DNA of 64,000 bases, from positions 558,001-622,000 of the forward strand of contig JAJJXM010000031.1 in the NCBI GenBank assembly GCA_024516155.1, in the 5' to 3' direction. Positions 1-12,342 of the stretch are shown in pieces. The DNA is from Pyronema omphalodes. Its lineage: Eukaryota > Ascomycota > Pezizomycetes > Pezizales > Pyronemataceae. Numbering within the stretch: the first letter of the stretch is position 1; each line of letters begins with the position of its first letter. The notes below the pieces were generated by a model. It was given only the letters and a program-made list of their open reading frames with translations, made no database searches and had not been told where the DNA came from. The translations under genes were made by a program, and so were the position numbers.

Positions 1-2045
1 ACCTCATAAGCCTTTGCTTCAGCCAAGTCCAATACGCATGGGTTGAAAATGAAGTTTTAGCGTGGGAACATCTCGCAATGGCCTCCAAAGATTGATGTCA
101 TGTTATGGGTACGTGTTTTGGATGACATCATTACGGTAAAACATACACCAGTGTATCTGTAGGTGTCTGAATAAACACGCGTTGCTTCCCAGGTATCCAA
201 GCTGCACCATTCTACTATATACACCGCATTTGTAAACACTCGCCGTAGAATCGTCAGAAACAGCGTTCTCTCAGGTTTCAATCCAGAGTTGCACCAAACA
301 AAACGCACCAAAACTCTGGATCATCCGGGCTTCGAACACCATTGCAGCAGATTAAAGATACGACGTGACCTTGACAAGTTTTGTATCCACTTACTGTTAT
401 CATGCTTACTGATGATTTTCCATGGAAACGACCGCAGCCGCGCTCGAGTCAAATTGACACCCCACAGAGCCATTACAAGGTTTTCGAAATGCTAAAGTTA
501 TGGTTGGTCGTTATCCTCACTTTGGATTTCATCAGGGAAAGATTACTAAGAACTGTGAAATCCTCGAACGTTCGACGTAAATAAACTGCCCCGAAACAAA
601 AGACGGATAACCTTTCGAAATCTCGACCATTCCCGCTGGTATTATTTTCATAGGCTGGACCCATAATGAGTGTCTTCGCTCCATGTATCTGTAATCATGA
701 GAAGGATATCCTACCGTCATTCTGTAAAAGAACCCACCTTCATGTGTTTTCTCCGGTAGTACCGCCAAATCCAGTTCATTGAGTTTCATATTTACCCCGA
801 CCAGTCCCTCCTTCACCTCCTGCAACTTTTCCTCCTGTTCTCTCAATTTCTTTTCACTCCCATCAATTCTCCCTTCCATCTCATCACACCTTTTCATCTG
901 TTTCTTAATATTCCTCCCATTCTCCGTCAGCTGCACTCTGACACCATTCAAATCCTCCTCAGATTTCCCCATCTCCTCATGATATTCCAACAACTGTTTT
1001 TCCCCCTCCGTCTCCTCCATCTCTTCACACTTCCTCATCAATTCCACCACATTTCCAAACGAACCATACTGTTCCAAACGCCTCATAACATCTTGAAGTT
1101 TACTATTCTGATCCCTAAGCCCCGTTATCTCTACCTGATATCGTTTCTGGGCGTCCTCTAGTTGCCGCCGTGCAAAATCCCGTTGTTCCCTCATGGGGGA
1201 GAGTTCAGCTGTTAGAATGAAAATTTCGTTGACGAGACGCTTGTTTTCTTCTTTCAGGGCTGATTCGGTGGTGGTGGTTTATTTGGTGGCTTGGAGCTGG
1301 TGGATTATTTCGTTGAAGCTTAGGAGTTGTTGGTCGCTTGTTCGATTAGTGTTGATTCGGTGTCGTTGATGTGATGGTCGGTGTTGTCGGTGTTGTTGGC
1401 TTTGGGTATTCCGGGCTGTATGGTGCCGGAGAGGGTTGGTGGCGGGTCGTAAGAGGGTATTGTGGTGACCATGACTGTGGAGGAAGATCTTGGGGGCGGG
1501 GGGGGCGGGGGGGGGGGGGGGGATGGGAGGGAGCTATTAAGATGCGTTTATAGAATATGGTGGGTATAATCTAGCTAGATAATGCGCGTATTCATACACC
1601 ATATAAGCGGAGCATTGCGGTGGATCATACATAGAGGAATATGTATAGCCATAACTGACATATCCACGATATTAAAAGTCATCACCCAATCCAAGCGATA
1701 TTTCGGACTTTAGCATGCATGAATATAACGAACAATAGAGGCCTTTTTTTCTTTCTGATGGTGTAAGGACGCAGGAACATTGGAGAGTTTTCTGGCTTCG
1801 TTTACAGGGATTTCAGAGTTAGGGTGGGGTGTAGCAGGGATGGGTAGGGTTCTGCCCGATAGATGGCTGTCAAAGTGGAGTACAAGGTGGGTTTGGACAC
1901 GAAGGCAAGAGCCGCAAGGCAAGGCTGGTTTAGATTCCTCGCTACGTAGTTTTAGGGAGGGTATTAAACTCCAAGATACATCACAGTCTCGTAAATAAAT
2001 GCCAGTGAGGGGGGTATATGCGGTCTGTTTTAGATGAAGGAAACG
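1..2045. repeat. Segmental duplication, copy A (direct, partner near 59.47-61.51 kb)
   Basis: The first two kilobases repeat in the same orientation at about 59,470-61,510. Matching landmarks run colinearly: the left-edge text ending in gaagttttagcg, the coiled-coil reading frame, the G-rich stretch before its start codon, and the segment with the cacagtctcg string near 1,983 and 61,444. Copies differ by many substitutions and small indels. The left end is cut by the window edge, so the unit may be longer. On the right, similarity fades just after 2,045, before the NTE1 3' end. No terminal inverted repeats were seen at the borders, so this looks like segmental rather than transposon duplication. 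Confidence 0.9.
321..1472 (-). pseudogene. Broken copy of the three-exon coiled-coil family gene
   Basis: This is the counterpart of the intact gene at 59,749-60,953. The start equivalent is the ATG at 1,472. The first exon would run to 715, the second 547-654, and the third from 491; donors and acceptors are kept, with the acceptor CAG where the partner has TAG. The N-terminal part is disabled relative to the partner. A GAA codon has become TAA near 1,281, and one base is missing near 1,333. The third exon has one extra base near 350, so its end reads in another frame and stops at 321-323. The middle coiled coil stays open and begins at an internal methionine (1,194). A shortened protein from that start is possible, but I think it is a decayed copy. 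Confidence 0.75.
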
Positions 2046-2426
2046 TCAAAGAAAAGTGCGTGTGGAATTTCATAATTATACAACGAGAGTTGCAATTGAT
2101 CGGACAGCCCTATGCAATAAAGAACGGTTCGGATTACTCTGGAAAATTCGATGTAGTTGTCCGAAGACATTCCGTTTCCGAGATCACCATGCTATGCTAA
2201 AGGTGATAAAAAAATCAATATGATATTTGAAATGAAGAAAAACAGATAAATATAAAACTATGCTCCTAAAAAGACATGGATATCTTTGGTATACGACTAA
2301 CTCCTTCAACTCCTCGAACTCCACCAACAATTCCCTTCAACACCTCAACACCTCAACATCTCCAATTCCCCTAACTCCTCAAATTTCTTTCCCTAACTTT
2401 CCTGCTCTACTCTCTCATCATTCCGC
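2046..2426. other. Intergenic, 3' flank of NTE1
   Basis: No gene is supported here. AT-rich sequence near 2,205-2,260 is followed by a CT/AC-rich stretch that abuts the NTE1 stop codon and is probably its 3' untranslated region. Confidence 0.5.
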
Positions 2427-5400
2427 CTACACACTCGCCCTCCTCGGTCCAACCATCCTCCGCATAGACCGTCCCCTTCCTTCTCCCTCCGTTCCGCCAA
2501 TCGGCAACTCCCCCTTCAACTCCGCCTCACGGATAAATTTCTTTCCATACTCATATCCGACATGATAAATCTCCTCAAACCTTCCAAAATCCAGAGTTCC
2601 ATACGGATCAATCGGGGGTCTCATATAGACGCAACCCGGTAGTTTTTTAGATCGTTCCAGGGCATCAACCGATGACACATATGCTAGTCTAGCTTGAATT
2701 TCCGCTAGGGTTGGTGGGTTCGGGTAGGGGGAGAAGGGATTCCATCTACGGAGTATGTTAGCGGGGATGGAAGATAATGGATACAGGAGAAAAGAGAGGA
2801 ATCGGGGATAAATACCGGTTAACGAAGGCCCAGAATCCACTTAGACTATCCCCGAACTGTTGGGGTGTTTGATCATCTACACTGCCGACATCGATGGCGA
2901 ATATAGTCTCTGCGCCTAACGACTTCATGTGTGCGACTGTAAGGTTATCGACGTAACCACCGTCGAGTAACATATCACCCTCATCACACAGCGGCGGTAG
3001 AAGGCCGGCAAGTGACATGGAAGCCCTGACATATCTCCAAGCATACCCGCTGGTGTGTATCTCCATTCTACTCTTACTGATACTTGTCGTATTACAGTAG
3101 AATTCTAACCAGAAATCCTCAATCTGTGAATTTCCAAAAGTCTTGAAGATTCCGCGATTGAATTCATGTCCGGTTGTATAAGAAACGCTAGGATAGGTTA
3201 AGTCCAGAACAAAACGCCATAAGGAAGCCATACGACCCGCGAAGCGTTTTGCATGTCCATAAACCGGCACAATATCAGCATCTCGGGAGTATAAGGCACC
3301 GACGAAAGCTCCAATCGAGGTACCTCCGACGATATCGATTGGTATTCCCGCCTCTTCTAGCGCACGGATAACTCCAAGGTGCGCAATTCCTCTGGCACCT
3401 CCACCTCCAAGGACCATACCGATACTCTTTCCTGTTAGTCTACGGGCAATTCTGTGGAAGTCTGATTTGACGGCAGATTCAGCGGGGTAGATAGGAGTTT
3501 TTCCTAGGCGTTTGCTTGTATATTTCGCCACTTCAGCTTGCAGGATACGAACCCGTTGCTTCAAAGCGCTACCGAAACGTTTCTGTGCTCCCTCATGCAT
3601 GGCGGGACCAGGAGCCGTCTTGAAGGCCATTTGGACGTGGTGATGACCTCCGTTTACCCACATTCTGTTTTTGAGCCATTGGCGGGTTAAACCAGGAGGA
3701 CAGTATCGGTCTGGGTGGAGGAGGATAAGCTCCTTACGAGCGGTGGTTTTCATGCCGACTAGGAAGCGTTCATACTCTCCGACATTGGGGGATGCTTCAG
3801 CAAGGCCAATAAGAAGGATGCAGTCGGCTTGTGTAATGCAGGTCTGAGTCCAGGGAGCGTTTACATTCGTATCGGCGACGTAGAGAACCATGCCATATTT
3901 CTCTTCCAGGTCTGCTAGGTATCCTTGTAACTTCAGCTTTCCCATCCGAGAAAATGCGTGACGGCCGAGATGGTTTAAGATGGCAGATTGATTCAACACA
4001 GTGACACCATTGGGGGTACCAATTTGCGTCAAGGCGGTTGAAAGACGATGGGCAAAGTCCATAACAGGCACACCAGCGGTGACAGGAAGTACACAAACGG
4101 TTCGAAGGTTGATTGTTGAAGAAACCCGTTTTGCGGGGGAGCTACCAGCACGATCCGGACGGGCTTGTTCACTCAGAGGATCGTCTATTAGCTGGCGCAT
4201 TCTAGACGCAATTATCTTTGAGATTTGGATCGTGATAGCTGGGTGTTCCTGGGCAAGACTGTTGAACAATGTCTTCGGGAATCTTGCGACTTCGGTATCG
4301 CGAATTGCGTGTAAGGTTGCAGGACGGGTGCTTTCAGTCATGACCTCCAACTCGCCGACAGATTCACCTTGACCGAATTCACCGACCACCCGCATTGTAC
4401 CATCTTCATTTTCCTGAATTGCTCGAAGTCGTCCGTTCAGAACAATGTAAATAGCGTCACTCTCGTCGCCTTGGTGGTGAATAACCTGCCCGGCGTCAAC
4501 CTGGAGCCATTCGAGTGCGAAATCGATATGTAAAATCAACCGGGGTAGTAAGCTAGTGAGTCTCTTTGCCATAGTCAACAGTACAACGGGATGTTTTTCG
4601 ACAATCCGCTCCAAAGCTGCACGAGGAAGAAATCCGACATAGACATCGGTTTTTGCGGTAACGTCGATGAAGCTGCGGTAGGAAGTGATGGAGCCAATAT
4701 AACCGGCTACACCACCGGGCTTAATCATAAATAAACTCTTCTTATGGGTTTTGCTCTTCTTGGAACCACCACGGCTTCTAGACGTGCTGGTTCGAGAGTT
4801 ACCGGGTCGTACAAAAGAGTGATTTGATGTATTGCGTTCGTGAGTTGTCTCGGGATCTTCCGAAGCACCAAAGATGTTCTGGCTCGCAGCCTTTTCGTCA
4901 ATCGGGATTGAAACATCCAAAAAACCATCAATGACATAGTAAAGACCCGGATCCCTTTCGCCCTGCTCAACCAAAACCGAACCTTCGGGGAAGAAAACAA
5001 TTTCAACATCATCCTTTAGCTCAGCCTGGACCATAGAGATTCCACCACCACCGCTGGTTGAAGCTGCAGAAGCACTCGTGTTACTGGCGGTATCCTCGTC
5101 ACTACCGGTAAACATATCAATCTGTCCAAATGCATTACTGAACACTGCCTTTTGGCGCCGAGAATCATACGACAACAATTTCGGGCTGACTTCACCGCTT
5201 TCGGTACCTGCTTTTTGTCCCATATTGAATCCAGTTAATCCAATAGCCTTGAACATGCACTCCAACACTGCCTCCCGGAACTCAGAATCTTCATTCTCAG
5301 CCCTCCGGTCTCCAAGAAATTTGGCAGCACTGTGAGCAAACGGATCAAAAGCACGATGTGTCATGGGTGTATCCATAGGCCGGTTGGTCGGATCCCAAGC

Positions 5401-7210
5401 TTCATTAAACGGGCTCCTTCTAGGCAGCGGCGAAAGTTTTTTTGGTAAATCATCCAAACTGGCGGCCAGTCCTCCCTGGGGAAAGGGACTTGGGGCGGTA
5501 TCAAGGGCCGGTGAAGGAATTCCTCTAGCGGCAGCAAGTCGAGCGTGAATAGCAGCCTCTTTCCGAAGAGTAGCACTAGAACGTCTTCGTCTTCCCGCTG
5601 CTCCGGATTTGGGGTTGTGCAAAACGATTCCCTTCATTGAGTCTTCGGCTTCGGACCTCTCTTGCTCCCGGCGGAATTTCTCCTTCAAACGGTCCAAAGC
5701 TCCACCTCGAAGATGGTTAGGGAGCTCGTACATGGTGTAGCGGTTCATGAATTTTTCAGTTCGAAGAACCTCTGCAGTGAGGCCGAGGTAGTTGTAACCG
5801 GTAAGAAAAGTGACACGCTGGAATCGGGCGAGAATGACCTGAACGATATGAGCGGAAGCTTTAGGAAACATTCTAGTAAGTCGTCTAAAAGCTGATGCAG
5901 GAATGACAGCGATTGTGGTATCGACGGTAGCTCTAGCAAGGATATCAGGATGAACACTTTTTGATTTCTTCATTTTCGGTCTCTTGTTTGGTTTTTCCCT
6001 TTCGTGTCCGTCTAGTGATAAAGGTGGTACATGTGGTAAACTGCCTGCCCTGTTTGTACTTCTATCTCTATGACTGCTATAGTCTTGTCTTGCTGGACTG
6101 TATCCTACGTCTATGGGACTTGCACGTTGGCTCATTGGTGTCATTGTCGCACTTTCCGGGAGGTTCACCATGCTACTGCTGGTACTAATTGTGCCGTCTT
6201 CTTCCTCCTCATGTCGTAGCTTAATATCCTCGGTGAAAAGAGAAAGAATTGTGAAAAGTGAGCTCATTGGTGCACCATTCTTGACCTCCGTAAGAAGCTG
6301 GTAACCCTCTGCGGTTTCCGATCCCTCTTCCTCATCATGGAAAGCACCTCCACTGCTAGACATGGACGAGCTTCCATGCCGTTCTTTATTTGATTTGACG
6401 AAAACCTGTACCAGCCCATCAACAACAATGCAGAACCCCTTTTCCTCTTCTAGCATCAGCGTTTCTCCTGCTATGAGTTTCCTCGTCTGCATAGACCGTG
6501 TAAGTTCATGGAAAACCGGGCGTTCCAAATAACCAAACACTTTAATAGCGCTCAAAAACTCATCCAAGTAGCTCGAGAATCCTGGTTTCGAATCGCCTTC
6601 TTGAGAGTCTGGGAATAAATCGATTTCGGGGTCTTTTCGTTGCGGCTCGGGTGGTAGACGGTTGTAATTATTTAAAACTTTGTAACGAACTGCCCAGCTC
6701 ACTATGGAGCCAAAAATAACAAAGATGACCAGTCTATTTCTTCGGTATTAGCAACCAACATCCCCACCAGGAAAAAAAACAGATTGCGTACAAGGTGGTG
6801 AAATTCATGGTAAACGTTAGGGACATGCTGAATAGGGTGAATAACCATGCTGGAAGGGTATAAGTTGCAAATTTCGTTGTCTGGAACGCGATTCTCTGGA
6901 GTAAATAGACGGCGGAATATACGAGCGAAAGCGTGAGCCAGAGGATGCTGGCAGGCTCTGGGGGAGGGGGGGCGGCGGTGAGCCCTACGACTGCGGCGGC
7001 GGTAGTTGTAGAAGTAGATACAGAAACGATTGCGGAGGTTGTGGTAGTAGATGTAGTTTCAGAGACGATCGCAGATAGCGTAGATGATAGTAGTGAGCTT
7101 GTCGAACTGATTGTCGCGCCGACTGAGGTACTGAGCGTCGTCGAACTCGTGCTAGCTGAAACCGCGGCAGAAAGCGTACCGATAATTCCGTCGCCGTTCT
7201 CCATTCCCAA
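2427..7210 (-). CDS. NTE1: Lysophospholipase NTE1 (neuropathy target esterase / patatin family)
   Basis: This enzyme deacylates phosphatidylcholine to glycerophosphocholine at the endoplasmic reticulum. I read three exons: 6,760-7,210, 2,816-6,701 and 2,427-2,745, giving about 1,551 residues, near the fungal norm of about 1,500. The 70-base second intron (GTATTT...CGTAG, with a CTAAC branch) joins the AAC-CG of Asn-Arg to TGG in frame. The first intron donor is less certain; GTTGGT at 6,759 keeps frame. The N-terminus is Ser/Thr-rich (to about residue 80), followed by hydrophobic segments at about 88-108 and 119-148. Cyclic-nucleotide-binding-like domains start near residues 205, 715 and 880. 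The patatin domain begins near 1,245 with GGGGARG, nucleophile motif GTSIG (Ser about 1,279) and DGG (Asp about 1,397). The C-terminus has the [20 protein letters not shown] segment typical of the family. The exact N-terminal start is unproven. Confidence 0.96.
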
Positions 7211-9533
7211 CTATGACGTTGCGCGTGCCGGTGGCCCTTTAACCAGGCGGGAACCAGTGGGATGGGCGTCTGGGCGAGGGGTGCCTGTATTCGCGGTGGT
7301 GGGGAAGCTGAGGGAAGGTGAGAAGGTGAAGCTACGGTAGCCCCGAGTGCTGCCCTGGCTGGAGACGCTAAAAACAACTAACAGCCGACCTATGAAGTCA
7401 TCACGAGCCTTTTAGTGACAGTCTCACGTGCGGTCGAGATAAAGCCGACGACAAAAGGAACCTGTGATACGCGAAGCACGACACGGTAGACATGGAAGAT
7501 TCGAGATGTGCACGGCAAAGTCGAAGACCGAGTTCTTTTACGGGAAGGTGCACACATCTCGATCTGGCATTTACGATAAAGGCCCCGTAACACTTCCGGA
7601 CTTGAGTTTTACCATGACATGGTTATAAACTACTGTCGCGTGAGGTAATTTCGGACAGATGAAGGAACAAACAAACGGCATCATTACATAAAATTATTAT
7701 TAATATATTTCGACACAACACCTTGCCAATTCATCCCTCGGACTGTGATTTACGCTGGTCTAGATCACCCGGCGGCACCTTGGGGGGGGAGGGGGGGTTG
7801 TGGGTGACAGACATACGGCTCGGTATTAACTGTCGACGAGGTTAGCCGAACGCGGGTACAATTTGATGAATCCGTAGATGACCGGCATGGAAGGGCATTA
7901 AGCTGTCATATACCCGAGGCCCACACCACGGCTTCGACTTTCAAATTGATAAAGCCGTCATAACTTCTGCCCCTACCTAACCTTCCTTATGTGGACCTTA
8001 TTACCACCACCATTTTTCTTATCCAACCCTTCGCAGAAAAGAAATGTTCTACCTCTCATTGGAGGACTTCCCATAAGGCCCTAGCAACGCTATAGTGATA
8101 TTATAGTAACGCTACAGTACCGACTCTGCAATTGCATTTCACAGCAGACCGTAACCATAAACTGTTTCAATTTCTTTGATTCTGCAATCAAGAACATTCT
8201 TGACGTCATTTCCTGTGAAATTTGAAAATTACAGCTTCAAATTGATCAGTTGGCATTGCATTTTTCCCTGCAAAATGCTTTATGAAGGCGAGTGGAAGAC
8301 GAGAGTTGAAGGCAGTTTGCAGGTAAAGAAGCAGGGCAAATAACGAAGACAAGAAGAGAATAGAGAGAAGAGTAAACACTGCTCAAAATGCACTGACGAG
8401 AAGAAGAAGGGAGGTAACAGGCCTAGTACTGAGTATATGATGTACGCTCTGGGGCGAATCCTAGCAGGACTCTGAGGTGAAATCAGAGCGTCCAAAAATG
8501 TATTCATACTGTAGCATACGTCATAATCTTAAGGTTGGGAACGTTTAAGAAATTCAAATTATGTAAAATTAATCTGCGAAATGTTTAGCAAAAGCGTTGC
8601 TATAGCCTTACGGGAAGTCCTCTAGCGGAGATACATAAATCTTATAAATCCCATAAAGATGATTAGACAATCATATAAGGAGGCGGTATATTAATATTCC
8701 AGAAATCCATTTTCTACATCATCATAGCATATCATATCATCATCATCATTATAGCTTCCATACTTTACTTTGGGTTTCACCATTCACAATGCCATCCGAA
8801 TCCAGAATTTCGAATCAGTAACTTCGCACTTCAAACCTCCCTTCCAAGCAACTGCCCAAATGATTAAAAACCAATAGATATAGATATAAAACTCAATCAT
8901 CATATTTCAAATTACACACAAAACCTATTACTCATCATATGCCAACATCCCAATATCCCGGTATCCCAATATTTCCTCAATAAAAATAAAAGATAAAGAA
9001 ATCCCATATCATAACAGGAGTTATTTTTTAATATAAACAATAACCTAGTACTTCATACGTTGTAATTCGTACTTCATGGTACTTAATAATCCCTCATACC
9101 GATATCCATCCACATTGCCCTCCAAAAACCAACAGAAGCAAAAAGAAAAAAAAGCAAGAAGTAAAAGAAGTTCCACAAGCAAAAAACCTAATACTGGTAA
9201 GCAAATTCCCTATTGCCAATGGCCGATTGTCAATCCCTCTCAATTTCCAATTCTTATTTCTTTTCATCTCTTTTCTCATTTAAAAGAATGAATCCCAGAA
9301 TGACAACCCCAGCTACTCCCCAAATATCCACAATGCATCCAAAAACCCGCATCCATAGCATAAACTACGCAACACAACTCCAATTTGAACCCCAGGTTAC
9401 CAATTCAACAAGTTTCAAATCCTCAACGAATCGGTATCTTAATCCATATCCTATATCCTACATTTCGAATTCCAGGAAAATCCGGCAAAAGTTTCTCCCC
9501 CCCTCCCCTCCCCTACGCGCTCCACCCCTCTTT
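7211..9533. other. Intergenic between NTE1 and the DUF427 gene
   Basis: I see no convincing coding exon. The stretch contains the NTE1 promoter side, a G run near 7,782-7,798, a transposon-like element with terminal inverted repeats (8,062-8,622, listed separately), and AT-rich low-complexity sequence from 8,640 to 9,300. Confidence 0.6.
8062..8622. mobile_element. Non-autonomous DNA transposon-like element with about 29-bp terminal inverted repeats
   Basis: The left end (8,062-8,090) begins gaggacttccc and the right end (8,594-8,622) is its reverse complement. The two arms match over about 29 bases with about four mismatches and lie roughly 560 bp apart. No transposase frame is visible between them. 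The bases outside do not form an obvious direct duplication, so the superfamily is unassigned and the outer borders may be a few bases off. Its size and structure fit a MITE. Confidence 0.65.
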
Positions 9534-10581
9534 TTACTCAGCGATAGTAGTAATGCTCATATCAGGCTTATTCTTATCTGTATCCAGTAACACGTTTAAC
9601 ATTAGCCCAATATTCAATTCGTACAACAAAGCCCATGATTAAGATTAAGATTAAGGAAGGGTCAAGAAAGGGAGAAAAGAAAAAATAATCTCGGGGTTTT
9701 GTAAACGATCAAAAAAACGAAACGAAAAAGCGGCAAAAAGGGGTACTAACGAAACCTCAAAGGAACTCTTCTCATCACCAACATTAACGGGGCATACGTA
9801 CAGAAGGAAACATAGTCCTTGCAATGTAAGAATTTATCCGTAGGATTTGGATAGTACCATGCTCCGTCTTCGATGGTGGTTCCGTCTACTACTATATTGT
9901 AGTATGATGCTTGGCCTTTCCAGGGACAGTATGTAGTGGTTTTAGAGGGTATGAGGTATTCGTAATTCAATGCTCTGAGGGGGGTATGTTAGCGATATGA
10001 TCAAAGAATATCGTAGTGAATGAGAGCGGCAGGTAGAAGAGAAAAACAACGGAGGGATTTAGCAGAGCTGAGCTGAGCCGAGAAAAAGGCATTCAGGAAT
10101 CAAAAGGGACTGAAACCCGGAATTATCGTCGGTGGATGCGGCAGTGTGTGCAGGTGCGGAAGCTAGAGCCGCTAGAAGCCTTCATCGATGCTTCCCTGAC
10201 AATCTGTGGCTGGAGAGCAACAAGGCTGAGGCTATCACCATCCAGGCATTGTAACCGTCCAGGTACGTCGCGCAACGCCGCAATAACACCGAACCAACAT
10301 CCGGGTATCCCAATTGGCAACTCAACAACCCAACAACCCAGCAACAGCAATCAAAGAAATAGAAATGCAGAAACGTAGAAGTAGTAATCAGAGTAACTTA
10401 CGCAGGTGGAAACTATTAACCCCCCAATACAAACCCAATGTCAGCCCAACTCAGTCAACAGGGAATCGCAGCAACTATACCGTCACGGGCGGCTCACGTA
10501 AATATTTCCCTCAACCTTCTCATAGAGGGCAGACTCAGCAATGACAGTTCCATTGACCTTTGCAATCGCGGTTGGAGCCAT
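9534..10581 (-). CDS. DUF427-family small protein (four exons, 11-base microexon)
   Basis: The spliced product is 103 residues, normal for DUF427 (PF04248), a small fold of unknown biochemical role. Exons are 10,498-10,581, 10,402-10,412, 9,802-9,974 and 9,534-9,577. Every phase closes: exon 1 ends phase 0 before GTGAGC; the 11-base exon encodes Phe-Pro-Pro plus two bases and is followed by GTAAGT; exon 3 ends with one base before GTACGT; the last exon supplies Tyr-Lys-Asn-Lys. The hallmark CPWKGQASYY lies in exon 3, with DGAWYYPNPTDK after it. Reading straight through the third donor gives an unrelated tail, so the spliced end is preferred. Introns are 85, 427 and 224 bases. The start at 10,581 was chosen for its AAAAGAATGG context and family length; the frame stays open upstream. 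Cellular role unknown. Confidence 0.88.
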
Positions 10582-11880
10582 TCTTTTAGTTATTCTTGGT
10601 GTTTGTGGTTGTGTTGATATAGATTGTAGAGTCCGGTAGGATGTTCGTCTTGGATAACGGAGGTGGAGGGTGTGAGGTAGAGGAGCTACGAAGGACTTGC
10701 TGTTGGTTCCTATTGTTGGCAAAGGTCGCGGGGTAGCTGAGGGATGATTGCTGAGTCGAGAGTTCCTGGGAAGTCTAGTAGAGACGCGGTGATGATACGA
10801 GTGCTGAGATGGTGGAGCGTGGAGGTGAGGTGTAGGGTGAGAGGCAAAGGTGAGCTTCAGGCGGAAGACGGAATGGAAGAGCTCGAGGAAGCTATGGGTA
10901 TAATAGCTGGTAGCTAGCAAGCCGCGTTCTGGGGTTGGTGTGTTCTTAATCTGAGATCCGTACGCGAATCGAAAGAATTGTCGATCTTCCACTGATTTAT
11001 CGACGCCGACGCCGCTTTTTCGAACGAGGGTGTCAAGAAGCTTTCAATTGCGGGGTCCTTTCTATTGTTTAGGATAAGGTTTAAGGAAGGTCAAGCTGTC
11101 GTCGGGAGAGCTTATTTCGAAGTCGCGGGGGGTTTCGCGGGGTAACAAAAAAAAAACAAGGTAAAAAAGAACAAGAAATTGTTTTTGTTAGGGATTCTGT
11201 GCTCAAAAAATTGTCTGCGGGGATGATTATGTGTTGATCACGAAGCTAGTTGGGGAGCTGGGCATTCAACGAAGCAGCGCGGAGCGGAGCAACGTGGAAG
11301 CAACATGCTTTTAACCAATTGCTTCAACAGAAGGGCACCAGAAGCTCCTTAGGGGACTCCTCACAGTTTCCGAAGTCTGCGAGTTTATGTAAGTAGCCCC
11401 GCAGCAGCAGCCTTCCAAACGGACTCCAAAGCTTCTAGAGGGGGAGGGGGAGGGGGGGGAGGGTGCGAGGGGAGGGCGAGGAGAGGGCGAAGGGAGGGCG
11501 AGGGCGCCGATGAGCGAGGGGGGGTAGGGAGAAGGGGGGGCGGGCCTACCATCCTTCGGTAACCATTCCCCCAATGCCCAACTCCTCACCAACGCTCATC
11601 AATACAATTCCCCCGTCTGCAGTGACGATCCATCCATGATGCATCATTCCTCCTCACTCGGTCCCTTGCCTTGCCTGTATGTATGTACATCCATATCTGC
11701 ATGTCCCCTGCTTCATCATGCCTGTCTTGGCGAATCTATGACAATCTATGCGACGCAGCGACGCGACGGCGTGTGTGCGTGTGGTCTCTGTTCCGGGCCG
11801 TGCGACGTCGGCTGTAAGTTCGGACGAGGGTTCCCGGGAGCCCTAGATTAGAAGCCCTCGGATACATAGGATACATAGTA

Positions 11881-12234
11881 CAGTAAAACCTGTCTATAAC
11901 GGTAGGGTCCGGAACGGGAAAATCTACCGGTATTCAAAGGAAACCGTTGTGAGGGAAGGGCTTGGCGCCAGTATGAGGTGCGAGTGATTGCATGTGACTA
12001 GTGAAGGCGGCGGTGTACGCTCCACCATCATGGCGCTATACCTGTTATGTACCTAGCCACGTCTTTAGCTCCACTTTTTATAACGGTACCCTGCAAAATT
12101 TTCGCGAAACTTTACCGGTACTCTTATAGCCCAAAATACCGGTATTTCCCATACAAAACGGTCGGGACCGTGGAAAAGTTCCGGTTTTCAGAAGTTACCG
12201 GTGTAGGGAGAACCGTTATAGAGAGGTTCTACTG
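11881..12234. mobile_element. Pogo/Tc1-mariner-like MITE, 354 bp, TA target duplication
   Basis: The left end starts cagtaaaacctgtctataac and the right end is the inverted equivalent ending in gaggttctactg. The 24-base arms differ at three positions. Both ends are flanked by TA (11,879-11,880 and 12,235-12,236), the target duplication of Tc1/mariner/pogo elements. CAGTAnAACCTCT-type termini are known from pogo-derived MITEs such as Emigrant. No transposase frame remains. The interior is rich in ACCGGTA-like words. Confidence 0.87.
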
Positions 12235-12236
12235 TA

Positions 12237-12342
12237 CACTGTGGAACCCTTCATTCCCATACAAAAACCGTCGGGACCGCGGCCGGTACCTTTCTACAGC
12301 GGTTATTCTCATGGACAGTACCCTTATAAACCGAGTCGACTG
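12237..12342. mobile_element. Fragment or short relative of the adjacent MITE
   Basis: Directly after the MITE's right TA, a 106-bp segment repeats its internal text: cccatacaaaaaccgtcggg here against cccatacaaaacggtcggga near 12,149. It ends in gagtcgactg followed by TA. The two ends are only weakly complementary. It may be a deleted sister element or the remnant of a nested insertion. Confidence 0.4.

Noticed and set aside
57..311. 84-codon frame conserved in both copies of the large duplication (also 59,546-59,782)
   Set aside because: Conservation is explained by the young duplication. It partly overlaps the family gene's last exon in another frame and has no recognised feature, though I cannot exclude a small gene.
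9746..9970. DUF427 protein ending by read-through at 9,746
   Set aside because: A GTACGT donor lies just before the divergent tail, and the next exon restores the Tyr-Lys-Asn-Lys end seen in the family.
10483..10992. Long N-terminal extension of the DUF427 protein
   Set aside because: The upstream in-frame part is Ser/Pro/His-rich without family similarity. The ATG at 10,581 has a better context and gives the normal length.
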